From contig JACABD010000004.1 of the NCBI GenBank assembly GCA_013377075.1, forward strand, positions 41,267 through 105,266: 64,000 nt of DNA, in the 5' to 3' direction. The stretch is from Geobacteraceae bacterium. Lineage in GTDB: Bacteria; Desulfobacterota; Desulfuromonadia; Geobacterales; DSM-12255. A program made the translations under genes and the position numbers. Shown here one piece after another: positions 25,396-34,105 of the stretch (positions are counted from its first letter, which is position 1; every line of letters begins with the position of its first letter). The notes beneath the pieces were generated by a model. That model did no database searches. It saw nothing but the letters and a program-made list of their open reading frames with translations, and was not told the DNA's origin.

Positions 25396-26270
25396 TGATC
25401 TTCGGCCTTGATTCGGAATACCAAAAGCTCTCCTCAGTCCTCCTTTACAAGCCTTCGGCAACAATTGCCAACCACCCTGCTCCTGCTAAAATTCAGCATT
25501 TTGCAGCTATAAATCATGAAAAACTGACCGATGAGCTTCATGTACTGATCGAGAGATTTTCAGCGTCCGAAGTTGACGTTACTCTCATAGAACAGCCTGT
25601 AGAGCCGGATGATCCGGCCAACTACAACATGATGTTCTGCCGGGATCTGCTTTTCATGACTCCGCAAGGGGCAATACTGGCCAGCATGGCAAACAGCATT
25701 CGAAGGGGGGAGGTTATCCATGCCGAAAAAGCTCTGGCCAGAGCAGGCATACCCCTTCTGCACAGAATCTCCGGCAATGGCCGATTCGAGGGGGCTGACG
25801 CGTTATGGATCAATGAGCGGCTAGTTGCTGTCGGCGTCGGCAACCGCACCAACAGCGAAGCATTCGGCCAGATAAGAAAAGTTCTCGCACTTCAGGGGGT
25901 AAAGGCAGTACTCCTCGCTTCGACGCAAAACAGGACCCAGCACCTTCTCGGTTCATTGCAGATCGTTGACCGGGATCTGGCCCTTGTCCGTGAGGAGATA
26001 ATTTCAGCCGAAGTCATGGAGTTCCTTGCGAATCAGGGATTCAGAGTCGTCCCCATCCCTGAAAACCCTGAAATCAGGAGCAGACAGGCTATGAATATTG
26101 TCACCATTGCACCGTCAAAAATATTCATGACAGCTGGCTGCCCGCAGACAAAGACCCTCTACGAGAAAGCTGGCATCGAGGTGGCAGCAGAACTCCATAT
26201 CTCCCAGCTCATAAACGGTGCCGGCGGACTTGCCTGTGCAACAGGAACTCTTGCCAGAGTCAGTTTATGA
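25395..26270 (+). CDS. Amidinotransferase / dimethylargininase-family hydrolase
   Basis: A 291-residue pentein-fold enzyme. Signature residues: D84 in MFCRDLLF, E132 and D135 in GRFEGADALWI, H183 in TQHLLGSL and the nucleophilic Cys281 in GGLACATG. This is the pattern of N-dimethylarginine dimethylaminohydrolases and arginine deiminases, which form citrulline (or citrulline-like products) from guanidino compounds. The ATG at 25395 overlaps the stop of the second sulfotransferase; an in-frame GTG at 25386 is less likely. Its place between sulfotransferases and sulfatases suggests modification of a common, perhaps guanidine-containing, compound, but this is inference. Confidence 0.87.
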   Translation: MIFGLDSEYQKLSSVLLYKPSATIANHPAPAKIQHFAAINHEKLTDELHVLIERFSASEVDVTLIEQPVEPDDPANYNMMFCRDLLFMTPQGAILASMANSIRRGEVIHAEKALARAGIPLLHRISGNGRFEGADALWINERLVAVGVGNRTNSEAFGQIRKVLALQGVKAVLLASTQNRTQHLLGSLQIVDRDLALVREEIISAEVMEFLANQGFRVVPIPENPEIRSRQAMNIVTIAPSKIFMTAGCPQTKTLYEKAGIEVAAELHISQLINGAGGLACATGTLARVSL

Positions 26271-26305
26271 GTGGTATTGTAGCAGTTCATTAAGGGGACT
26301 TTTTT

Positions 26306-27253
26306 GTGAAATCCTTGAACTTTATAACCGTTTTGGCGCTGCTTTTGCTGTTTTTTACGCAGACTGCCGCTGCCAAAAGCTCGACCAGACTCGTACTCCT
26401 TGGCACCGGCACGCCCCAGCCTGATCCGGACCGCAGTGGCCCGGCAACGGCGGTGGTGGTAAACGGCAAGGCCTATCTTGTGGATTTCGGCCCCGGAGTT
26501 GTCAGAAGAGCTGAAGGTGCAAGAATTGAGAAAAACATACCGGAGCTTGATCCTGCAAAAATCACCACCGTTTTCCTCACCCACCTTCATTCCGACCACA
26601 CAGCCGGATACCCCGACCTGATCCTGACTCCGTGGGTAATGGGGAGGAAGGTTCCTCTTGAAGTCTACGGACCCAAAGGGATCAAAAGTATGACCACCAA
26701 TATCCTTAAAGCCTACAAAGAGGATATTGCCATCCGACGTGACGGCATGGAAAAAGCCTCTCCCCAGGGCATCAGGGTACATGTTCACGAAATAAAGACC
26801 GGGGTTGTCTTCAAGGATGAAAATGTGACTGTAACTGCCTTTCCGACAAGGCATGGCGAGTGGAAAGAGACCTTCGGCTACCGCTTTGACACCGCCGACC
26901 GCAGCATTGTCATCTCCGGTGACACCAGACCTGTGCAGGCCACCATTGACGCCTGCAACGGCTGTGACATCCTCCTCCATGAGGCCCAGACCCTGAAATT
27001 CATCAACAACCCGATGCGCCCGAATTCGCAGGGTTACGACATAAAAGCTTATGTGGCGAAATACCACACCACTTCAGAGCAGCTGGCCGAGCTCGCAGCC
27101 AAGGCAAATCCAGGTCTGCTCATTCTCTATCACAACCCAATCACCCTCAGGCCGGACAAGCGCCCCATGGCGTCAACACCAGATGACCTGCTGGATGAGA
27201 TGAATGGCTATAAAGGTAAAATAGCGGTTGGCAGGGATTTTGATATTTATTAA
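26306..27253 (+). CDS. Exported metallo-beta-lactamase-fold hydrolase (RNase Z / AtsA-like)
   Basis: A 315-residue protein from a GTG behind TAAGGGGAC. A signal peptide (about 1-22, cleavage near TAAAKS) sends it to the periplasm. The mature part opens with VLLGTGTPQPDP and carries the zinc motif H93-x-H95-x-D97-H98 in THLHSDHTAGYPD, a second ligand His in RHGEW, Asp in ISGDTRP and His near YHNPIT. This is the tRNase Z-like MBL branch that also contains type III (AtsA) arylsulfatases and phosphodiesterases. An exported member beside two sulfatase-fold proteins makes an extracellular sulfatase or phosphodiesterase role plausible. Confidence 0.87.
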   Translation: MKSLNFITVLALLLLFFTQTAAAKSSTRLVLLGTGTPQPDPDRSGPATAVVVNGKAYLVDFGPGVVRRAEGARIEKNIPELDPAKITTVFLTHLHSDHTAGYPDLILTPWVMGRKVPLEVYGPKGIKSMTTNILKAYKEDIAIRRDGMEKASPQGIRVHVHEIKTGVVFKDENVTVTAFPTRHGEWKETFGYRFDTADRSIVISGDTRPVQATIDACNGCDILLHEAQTLKFINNPMRPNSQGYDIKAYVAKYHTTSEQLAELAAKANPGLLILYHNPITLRPDKRPMASTPDDLLDEMNGYKGKIAVGRDFDIY

Positions 27254-27291
27254 ATCGGATTACCATAATAAGCACGTCAGGAGATAACTGC

Positions 27292-28791
27292 ATGGCACAT
27301 AATGACGATCAGAAAGACGCTTTGCAGGCTGAGATGAACCGCAGGGAGTTCATCAGGCGCACCGCCGTCGGCACAGGAGCATTTGCACTCGCCATGGCCC
27401 TTCCCGGCCTGATGGCCGGCAGTGCACTGGCTGCCAAGTCAGACTTGTCAAAACTCCGCGAAAAATACAAGGATTACAATGTCATCCTCGTCAGCTTCGA
27501 CGCGCTCCAGGCGGCCCATGTCGGCTCCCTTGGCTACAGCAGGAACGTCACGCCGACCATCGATGCCATGGCAAAAGAGGGGTTCAGCTTCAGCAATGCC
27601 ATCTCCACCGCTTCCTGGACTGTGCCCGCCTCCATGACCTGGTTCACCGGGGTCTACCCTTCCGAACACCGTCTGACCAACAAGTTTTCCGTATTCAATC
27701 CGCCTAACAATGTGCTTTCAAACCTGAAAAAACTCTCCCCCGAACTGGTTACTCTTGCTGAAGTGCTGAAAGAGAACGGCTACGCCACCGGCGGCTTCAC
27801 CGGCAATGCCGGTGTCAGCGGCATGTTCGGCTACGACCAGGGATTTGACACCTACTTCTACGAAAAAGGGAAGTTCGGCAGCATGGGGGTGAGTATCCCC
27901 AAGGCGCTGGAGTGGCTCAAAGGTAACAATGGCAAAAAGTTCTTCATGTTCCTCCATGGCTATGACTGCCACGGCCAGGGAGTTCCTGAAGGTGGCTTCG
28001 ACTACCGTTTTGTCGATAAAGGGTATGACAAGAAGTTCACCGGTTCCAAGGAAGAGCAGGAGGCGCTGCGCGAAGAGGGGCTTGAAAAGGGGGCTGCCAG
28101 CCTGCGGGACGAAGATGTGAAGTTCTGGCGCGCCATTTACGACGAAAAAATCCAGCGGACCGATGCCCTCTTCAAGAAATTTCTCCTTGAGTATGAAAAG
28201 ATGGGGCTGATGGACAAGACCATTTTTGTCCTCACCTCAGACCACGGCACCGAATTCCACGAGCACAAGCGCTTTGACCACGGCTTCAGCCTCTATAACG
28301 AACTGATCCATGTGCCGCTTGTCATCAAGCTCCCCAAAATCAAGGCAGGCAAGGTAATCAAGGACCAGATCAGCAGCCTCGATGTCATGCCGACCATCCT
28401 CGACCTGCTCGACGTGAAGATGCCCGACAGCGCCAAAAACCAGCTACGTGGCAAGAGTCTTGCGCCAGCTTTCAAAGGGAAGATTGTCAGCAAAGATGTC
28501 TATTCGGAGACCGATTACCGCCAGTTCACCTACAAACGCTCTGTCATCACCAGGGATGGCTGGAAGTTCATCTATACCCTTGAAGACAAGAGCCGTGAGC
28601 TTTTCAATCTGAAAAAAGATCCGAAAGAGCTGACAAACCTGCTTGATAAAGAGCCAAAGATTGCCTACGAGCTTGAGCAGAAGCTCTTTTCACACTTCAA
28701 GTCCATCGGCCACGACCTCAATGCAAAACAGTGGATCACCGGCCTCAACCCGGTTTATGATTCCCAGGCAAAGGGAGCACAAAAAAAATGA
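27292..28791 (+). CDS. Tat-exported sulfatase-fold hydrolase (Thr nucleophile type)
   Basis: A 499-residue protein of the alkaline phosphatase superfamily. The N-terminus has a twin-arginine signal (NRREFIRR, residues 16-23, then a hydrophobic stretch ending SALAAK). Metal-site residues are D70 (ILVSFDALQ) and D317-H318 (LTSDHGTEF). At the nucleophile position the sequence is SWTVPASMTWFTG with T110; the C/S-x-P-x-R formylglycine motif of type I sulfatases is absent, so it should not need sulfatase maturation. Substrates could be sulfate or phosphate/phosphonate esters. It overlaps the next gene by four bases. Confidence 0.88.
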   Translation: MAHNDDQKDALQAEMNRREFIRRTAVGTGAFALAMALPGLMAGSALAAKSDLSKLREKYKDYNVILVSFDALQAAHVGSLGYSRNVTPTIDAMAKEGFSFSNAISTASWTVPASMTWFTGVYPSEHRLTNKFSVFNPPNNVLSNLKKLSPELVTLAEVLKENGYATGGFTGNAGVSGMFGYDQGFDTYFYEKGKFGSMGVSIPKALEWLKGNNGKKFFMFLHGYDCHGQGVPEGGFDYRFVDKGYDKKFTGSKEEQEALREEGLEKGAASLRDEDVKFWRAIYDEKIQRTDALFKKFLLEYEKMGLMDKTIFVLTSDHGTEFHEHKRFDHGFSLYNELIHVPLVIKLPKIKAGKVIKDQISSLDVMPTILDLLDVKMPDSAKNQLRGKSLAPAFKGKIVSKDVYSETDYRQFTYKRSVITRDGWKFIYTLEDKSRELFNLKKDPKELTNLLDKEPKIAYELEQKLFSHFKSIGHDLNAKQWITGLNPVYDSQAKGAQKK

Positions 28792-30455
28792 TCAACAAAG
28801 GCAGAAACCCTGCCAGCCTGACTATCCTGCTGACAGCAGGGTTTCTGTTTTTTTCCGTAAACAGTTTTGCCGCTGGAGGAAAGGCATCTCCCCCTCCTGT
28901 GGAGCAGATTCCCCGGCATGAAAATACAAACGTAATCCTCATCTCCCTGCAATGCCTGCGCCCGGACCATCTTGGAGTTTACGGCTACAAACGGGATACC
29001 AGCCCTAACATCGACAAGCTTGCAAAAAGCTCCGTACTGTTCGAAAATGCCATTTCCCAGGCAAACCTGACCCCCATCGCCCAGATGAGCGTCTTTACCT
29101 CCCAGTACCCGCGCATCAACGGCATGGTCTCCTTTGAGGTCGCCAAAGAGACGGTGACCGCCCGAACCCTGCCCCAGGTGCTCAAATATTACGGCTACAC
29201 CACAGCGGCAACGGTCAGCTCACCGGAATTTTTCATGCGTTTTGACAACGGCTCCGGTGAAGTTATCAATCCGGGAGATGTCTTTTCCCGCTCCTTTGAC
29301 TACTTTGGCCGGACTGCACGGGGGCCGGAAGGGGCAAGCCTGCGGACAGCGCCGGTTGATGCCTTCAACTGGATCAAGAACAACAGTGACAAGAAGTTTT
29401 TCCTCTGGATCGCCAGCGGGCTTCTCCACATGCCCTACTCGGCATCTGTGCCGCCGCCTTACAATACAAAATACGACGATCCGGGCTACAGACCTTTCTG
29501 GCAGCAGTTTTCCGGCGCACCCGAAACCGCTGACAGCGCCCCGTCCTATGACACCTTCTCAAGGGTATTCCATGACGACTATTATCAGGATTTCAAGCCG
29601 GTCTACCGGCTGAACAAGGCTGACAGGCAGTTTGTTACTGACCGTTATGATGCCGGTGTTTTTTATACCGATCTTTTCATCGGCAATCTGATGAAGCTCC
29701 TTGACTCCCTCAAGCTGACGGAAAAGACCCTGATAGTCCTGCAGTCCATGCATGGCGATGACCTTGGTGAGAACGGCCTCTATTTCCATTATGACGTCAC
29801 CGACACGGTCATTAAAAATGCCCTCTTCTTCCGTTTTCCGCATGGAGAAAACGGCGGCAAGCGGATCAAGCAACAGATCACAGGGCTCGACGTCATGCCG
29901 ACGGTTCTGGATTATCTGCAGATCCCGCCGCCAAACGAAGCCCAGGGGAACAGCGTTATCCCGCTGATAAAGGGGAAAAAGGGGGCGACCGGCACACCGC
30001 TTGTCTTCATCGATCGCCTCCCCTGGTGGGAGTACACCCTCAGCAGATGGTATCTGGATATGCAGAGCGCCAACGGACGGGACTTCACAGCTCTAGAAAA
30101 GCTGAAGCTGACCGAATACAGGCAGACTCTGAAAGAGAATTTTACCGAACTGGGCTACCCGCCCGGGGATATCGCTGTCAGGACCGACGACTGGAAACTG
30201 ATTATCCGCAAGAATCCGCAACTGCTGAACAAGGTCTCCTGGTGGGGGTTCATAACTGGCACGCCCCAATCCACATCGGAATTCGAACTGTACGACCTCA
30301 AAAACGATCCGATCGAGCGGTTCAATGTCGCTGACAAGCACCCTGAAATCGTTAACCGGCTGAAAAAGCCCCTGCTTGAGTGGGACGCATCCATGGAAAG
30401 GGCGAAAGTCCAGCCAGCCCCCCTGGACAGGCGAATGATCATCCCCTACCCTTAA
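28788..30455 (+). CDS. Exported sulfatase-fold protein with altered active site
   Basis: A 555-residue paralogue-like neighbour of the preceding gene, start ATG overlapping its stop (ATGA). A Sec signal peptide spans about 1-28. The fold is recognisable from CLRPDHLGVYGYKRDTSPNI, but the first metal-binding Asp is Gln55 (ISLQCLRPDHLG) and the conserved SDHG is SMHG (M321-H322). Thr95 remains at the nucleophile position (NLTPIAQM). Loss of two metal ligands suggests a non-catalytic partner or changed chemistry. The first 60 bases of the gene also form a terminator-like hairpin (separate entry). Confidence 0.82.
   Translation: MINKGRNPASLTILLTAGFLFFSVNSFAAGGKASPPPVEQIPRHENTNVILISLQCLRPDHLGVYGYKRDTSPNIDKLAKSSVLFENAISQANLTPIAQMSVFTSQYPRINGMVSFEVAKETVTARTLPQVLKYYGYTTAATVSSPEFFMRFDNGSGEVINPGDVFSRSFDYFGRTARGPEGASLRTAPVDAFNWIKNNSDKKFFLWIASGLLHMPYSASVPPPYNTKYDDPGYRPFWQQFSGAPETADSAPSYDTFSRVFHDDYYQDFKPVYRLNKADRQFVTDRYDAGVFYTDLFIGNLMKLLDSLKLTEKTLIVLQSMHGDDLGENGLYFHYDVTDTVIKNALFFRFPHGENGGKRIKQQITGLDVMPTVLDYLQIPPPNEAQGNSVIPLIKGKKGATGTPLVFIDRLPWWEYTLSRWYLDMQSANGRDFTALEKLKLTEYRQTLKENFTELGYPPGDIAVRTDDWKLIIRKNPQLLNKVSWWGFITGTPQSTSEFELYDLKNDPIERFNVADKHPEIVNRLKKPLLEWDASMERAKVQPAPLDRRMIIPYP
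28802..28854 (+). terminator. Terminator-like hairpin inside the start of the second sulfatase gene
   Basis: CAGAAACCCTGC (28802-28813) and GCAGGGTTTCTG (28836-28847) form a perfect 12-bp stem with a 22-base loop, directly followed by seven Ts (28848-28854). It starts 11 bases after the stop of the first sulfatase, where its terminator would be expected, yet lies within the signal-peptide codons of the second. It could attenuate transcription of the downstream genes unless ribosomes are translating through it. Confidence 0.8.
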
Positions 30456-30467
30456 AATCGGACAACC

Positions 30468-32222
30468 ATGAACTATCCAACGTTGAACAAAATATCACTG
30501 GCCGCACTCCTTTTTATCAGCTCCGCAAACATTGGCAGAGCTGAGGTCTGCCTTGACTGCCACCCTGGGATCATTAAGCAGATGCAGGGGAGTTCGCACC
30601 ACATCCAGGGAACCCCGCTGACTTCCGGTCACTGCTACGCCTGCCATTGGGAAGCAGCCATTGATGGCAGCATTAACGAGCAGTTCCACCGCAAAAGACC
30701 GGGTATGACAGATCTGGTCCTCTGGGGAGCTGGCACAAGACCGACTGAGCATGTTTCCGGGAAAACATCCCTGCTCTTTTCTTCGACTGCAATCGGCACA
30801 AAAAGCGAAAGGGAAGAAGTTGCAAAATTAAGCCGTCACTGCCTATCCTGCCACCGGGATGACAATAACGATACGACCCCGTTCAGCGGCGACACGAGAA
30901 CTCCCCGCAGATACTCCTGGGACGGACAGAGCGTCTCTGCCAGATATGAAGATAAGGGTATTGCCACATGGGGGAAATACTCAACAACCACAAGTAACCG
31001 GAAAATGCAGGTCACCAAGGCCTTTTCCGCCCATGGCAATGCATCCTCAAATCAGGGGGGCTGGAGCAGCAGCGGCGGTTATGATACCGCAATGCCGGTA
31101 ACACGGGGTAACAGTGGCGCCAGAAATGTCGAGTGCTACGACTGCCATAACTCCCACGGAACTGACATAGCCGGAGTCACCTCAAGCTATAAAGATGCTG
31201 ACAAAAAACAGAACGGCGGCCTGTTAAAACAGACTGTTGGCGGCAAGGGGGGCTACAGGTCCAGCTACACCCCTTCAACAAACGGAGACCTTTCCAGCAA
31301 AAACCCCTACAATCCCGGCGCAGGTCTCTGCTTCGACTGCCATGAGACAGAGCTCTCAGGGCTGACTCCATGGGGGTACAGAGACACCTTTAATGCAGAG
31401 AGCCCGATCATGGGGTATAAGGACACCCACAGATTCGACTCCGGCATCAAAGGCTCAACATCCCGCTATGCCAAGAGAATGGGGCGTTCGGAGATCGTCA
31501 GCAGCCATCTGAAAGCCGGTGCTTTCCTGAAATACTCAAGTGATCAGAGTATCGGCGGCCTATGCACCCCCTGCCATGACCCCCACGGAGTCAGCAGAAC
31601 ACTCGGCAAGAATATGAAGTATGCGGTACCGCTCCTCAAAGGAACCTGGCTGACTTCACCATACAAGGAAGACGCCTCACCTGCAGTAACACCGGGAAAA
31701 GGTGCACCTTCAAAGCCACGAGCACCCATGGCACCCGGTGCTACCGGCACGACAAAAGGGCCGGTATCGATGCAGGGGATGCAGTATAACGTTGACAGGA
31801 ACACGTTTGGTGATGGAAAGAAAATTGCCGAAACTGTAGATGAATTTGCCGGACTCTGTCTTAACTGCCACAGCAGGCTCAGCTCCAGGGGGGAGAGCAA
31901 AAATTCCCAGATACATAAAGCTGTCAAGGGGTGGGGAGATAACCGCGAGCACTCGTTCCCCTGCTCCAAATGCCATCAGGCCCACAACTCCGGACTCCCC
32001 AGGCTGATGCAGACAAACTGCTTCGAGGAGGGGCCTTCCGGTCTCAGGAGCAGCAGCATAGGCCTTGCCTGGCTACCGGACAAAAACGTGAAGCAGGATT
32101 CAAAAGTTAAGTCTGCCAGTGCAGGATTTGTAGGATGCCATGTGAAGCAGTTTGGCAACAAAGGTGGAAGTGCGCCGCCGAAAAGAAGTGAAAATGAGTG
32201 GAACGAGAAGAGTAAATGGTAG
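30468..32222 (+). CDS. Exported octaheme c-type cytochrome
   Basis: A 584-residue protein with a signal peptide (about 1-25, cleavage near GRAEV) and eight CxxCH heme sites: CLDCH, CYACH, CLSCH, CYDCH, CFDCH, CTPCH, CLNCH, CSKCH. Several are followed by NSHG/DPHG, as in NapC/NirT- and doubled-CxxCH-type proteins, giving nearby His for the sixth ligand. The hemes are widely spaced, with Gly/Ser/Lys-rich linkers between, typical of Geobacter periplasmic or outer-surface cytochromes. It starts 12 bases after the sulfatase-like gene and ends the cluster at a terminator, so electron transfer is probably linked to the sulfatase/sulfotransferase product. Confidence 0.93.
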   Translation: MNYPTLNKISLAALLFISSANIGRAEVCLDCHPGIIKQMQGSSHHIQGTPLTSGHCYACHWEAAIDGSINEQFHRKRPGMTDLVLWGAGTRPTEHVSGKTSLLFSSTAIGTKSEREEVAKLSRHCLSCHRDDNNDTTPFSGDTRTPRRYSWDGQSVSARYEDKGIATWGKYSTTTSNRKMQVTKAFSAHGNASSNQGGWSSSGGYDTAMPVTRGNSGARNVECYDCHNSHGTDIAGVTSSYKDADKKQNGGLLKQTVGGKGGYRSSYTPSTNGDLSSKNPYNPGAGLCFDCHETELSGLTPWGYRDTFNAESPIMGYKDTHRFDSGIKGSTSRYAKRMGRSEIVSSHLKAGAFLKYSSDQSIGGLCTPCHDPHGVSRTLGKNMKYAVPLLKGTWLTSPYKEDASPAVTPGKGAPSKPRAPMAPGATGTTKGPVSMQGMQYNVDRNTFGDGKKIAETVDEFAGLCLNCHSRLSSRGESKNSQIHKAVKGWGDNREHSFPCSKCHQAHNSGLPRLMQTNCFEEGPSGLRSSSIGLAWLPDKNVKQDSKVKSASAGFVGCHVKQFGNKGGSAPPKRSENEWNEKSKW

Positions 32223-32232
32223 AAAAATCAAA

Positions 32233-32266
32233 AGGCGCTGAATGTTATCAGCGCCTCTGATCTTTT
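32233..32266 (+). terminator. Terminator after the octaheme cytochrome gene
   Basis: AGGCGCTGA (32233-32241) pairs with TCAGCGCCT (32248-32256) around a six-base loop, followed by CTGATCTTTT. The T-tract is interrupted, so it is a moderate intrinsic terminator. It lies 10 bases after the stop and closes the cluster that starts at 22994. Confidence 0.75.
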
Positions 32267-32414
32267 AGCATGGATGAACAACTGCGCTCCCGATGATCCT
32301 GGGAGAGACATATTTCGCCTTCTTCATAAATACCCCCTTTGTTGAGTTATCCTGTCGAACAGCCTGATATATATTACCCTAAATTTCAGAATTTTCAATA
32401 GATCTTCTTGCCCT

Positions 32415-32834
32415 TCAATGCAGCTCATTTCCGGTAAGCGTCATCACCAGCTTACCATGCTTGACCCCCTTGACGCCGATCAGTTCATTGGCAATATGCT
32501 TGATATCTTTTACCCTGCCCCGGATTATAAGGACCTCAAGACAGTTGTGAGCATCAAGATGGACATGAAGGGCAGAAATTATCTGGTCATGGTGCGAATG
32601 CTGCTGCTCGGTAAGTTTTTCAGAAAGATCCCGTACATGGTGGTTATAGACCAGAGTCACCGTGCCGACCGCTTCCTGATCCTCGGAACCGAGGCGCTCC
32701 TCAACAAGGGATGCACGGATCAGGTCGCGAATCGCTTCCGACCGGTTCATGTAACTCTTCTGTTCAATGAGCTGGTCGAAACTGCCAAGCAGCTTTTCAT
32801 CAAGCGAGATTCCGAATCTGACCGTGTTGCCCAT
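32415..32834 (-). CDS. nikR: Nickel-responsive transcriptional regulator NikR
   Basis: A 139-residue protein with an N-terminal ribbon-helix-helix ([30 protein letters not shown]) and a C-terminal ACT-like metal domain. The square-planar nickel ligands are all present: H79 (QQHSHHD), H90 and H92 ([10 protein letters not shown]) and C98 (NCLEV). With nickel bound it represses uptake genes; the cbiMQO-type nickel/cobalt transporter lies about 7 kb downstream. ATG 32834 is preceded by GGAGCAA. Confidence 0.96.
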   Translation of the reverse strand: MGNTVRFGISLDEKLLGSFDQLIEQKSYMNRSEAIRDLIRASLVEERLGSEDQEAVGTVTLVYNHHVRDLSEKLTEQQHSHHDQIISALHVHLDAHNCLEVLIIRGRVKDIKHIANELIGVKGVKHGKLVMTLTGNELH

Positions 32835-32940
32835 AATTTGCTCCTGTCGTCTCTGGTGATTTCTGAATTTTAAACGATTCGAGCACGAAAACCAATACGC
32901 AATTAAAGTTCTTTTTCTAACAAGGAAACGACAATAACCT

Positions 32941-33057
32941 GCCGCAAAGCCGCAAAGGGCGCAAAGAATTCAACTGTATAAAGAAGTATCAGGAGTCAAA
33001 CCAATCAGGTATTTATTGCTTAAAACTTTGCGTCTTCCTGGCGTTCTTTGCGGTTTA
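32941..33057. repeat. Interspersed inverted-repeat element, copy A (CGCAAAG type)
   Basis: The left arm has GCCGCAAAG, CCGCAAAG and GGCGCAAAGAATTCAAC; the right arm reads AACTTTGCGTCTTCCTGG then CGTTCTTTGCGG, nearly the reverse complement. About 60 bases of AT-rich spacer separate the arms. A second copy lies at 43519-43616. No open frame inside. It resembles REP-like intergenic palindromes known from many delta-proteobacterial genomes; it sits between nikR and the LysR gene, which face the same direction. Confidence 0.85.
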
Positions 33058-33086
33058 AAAGGTTTCCAGATTCAATTCGAATCCTG

Positions 33087-33977
33087 TCAAGTAACCTGAC
33101 GCAGCGCCTCTGAAAACCGTTCTGCAGCTGGAGAGAGCGCCCGCCCTTTTCTCTGCACCAGAAAGAAAGTACGGGTTATTGACATGCCGCAAATGGTTAT
33201 TGACACCACCCCCCCCTGCCTGAGCTCTTCACTGACGGCCATTCTGGAGATAAAGGCTACACCGCAATCCGCCAAAACTCCCTGTTTTATCGCCTCGCTG
33301 CTTGACATGGTTGCAGCGACCTTCAAGTCGGCAGCTCTTATCCCCTGCGACCTGAGGGCGGCGGCTACAACTTCATTGGTGCCCGAACCTTTTTCACGCA
33401 TGATTATCGGCACAGTCAAAAGCTCTTCCGGCTTGACATCTGCACGGCCAGACCATGGATGTCCCTGACGGGCGACAAGAAGGATCTCGTCATGGCCAAG
33501 GGTCTCAGAAGAAAACTGCCTATCATCGGCCACCCTCCCCACAACCCCGATCTCAATCTGCTCCGAAAGCAACTTTTCAAGAATTTCGCTGCTGTCGCCA
33601 ATCATCGCCTTTACGTAAAGCCCCGGATCAGTCTGGCGAAGGGCCGCAATCGCCTTTGGCAGCAGGTATGTACCCGGGATGGTGCTCCCGCCGACAGAGA
33701 GCTCAACCCCTTCAGCCTGTCGAAAGCGCAGCAGCGCCTGTTCGGTCTCCTTAATGGCTCTCAGCACCTGCCGGGCATGGTAAAGCAGAACCTTGCCAGC
33801 CTCCGTCGGCATAACACCCCGCCCGGTACGATCCAGCAGACGGACGCCGCAAAGATCCTCCAGCGTTGCAATATGCTGGCTAGCGGTCGACTGGGTAATG
33901 CAGGCAGCCTCGGCCCCTTTTGAAAAGCTGCCGCTAGTAACAATCGCCACAAACAGTTCCAATTGCTTGATATTCAT
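33087..33977 (-). CDS. LysR family transcriptional regulator
   Basis: A 296-residue regulator. The N-terminal winged helix-turn-helix is MNIKQLELFVAIVTSGSFSK with TQSTASQHIATLE; the effector domain begins LSVGGSTIPGTYLLP and has the IMREKGSGTNEVV anion/ligand loop. The sequence is of the CysB/CbbR-like branch and is similar to regulators annotated as selenium metabolism-associated, from memory. ATG 33977 has GGAG six bases upstream; an in-frame start at 34013 is less supported. It is divergent from the rhodanese/Fe-S-TVP38 operon across 128 bases and is the obvious candidate to regulate it in response to a small molecule. Confidence 0.9.
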   Translation of the reverse strand: MNIKQLELFVAIVTSGSFSKGAEAACITQSTASQHIATLEDLCGVRLLDRTGRGVMPTEAGKVLLYHARQVLRAIKETEQALLRFRQAEGVELSVGGSTIPGTYLLPKAIAALRQTDPGLYVKAMIGDSSEILEKLLSEQIEIGVVGRVADDRQFSSETLGHDEILLVARQGHPWSGRADVKPEELLTVPIIMREKGSGTNEVVAAALRSQGIRAADLKVAATMSSSEAIKQGVLADCGVAFISRMAVSEELRQGGVVSITICGMSITRTFFLVQRKGRALSPAAERFSEALRQVT

Positions 33978-34105
33978 TTGCTGCTCCATATCGATAAAAC
34001 CGATTAGCTTCATTTACAATATTGTATATATCAATTTGACTTATGAATTCATAGCTTCGTATAAAGGTAGATGAAAAAAAGTGCAATAATTCAGGAGATT
34101 GTTTT

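Noticed and set aside
28643..28921. Plus-strand frame across the sulfatase junction
   Set aside because: It overlaps two well-supported genes in another frame and contains the hairpin; no independent coding evidence.
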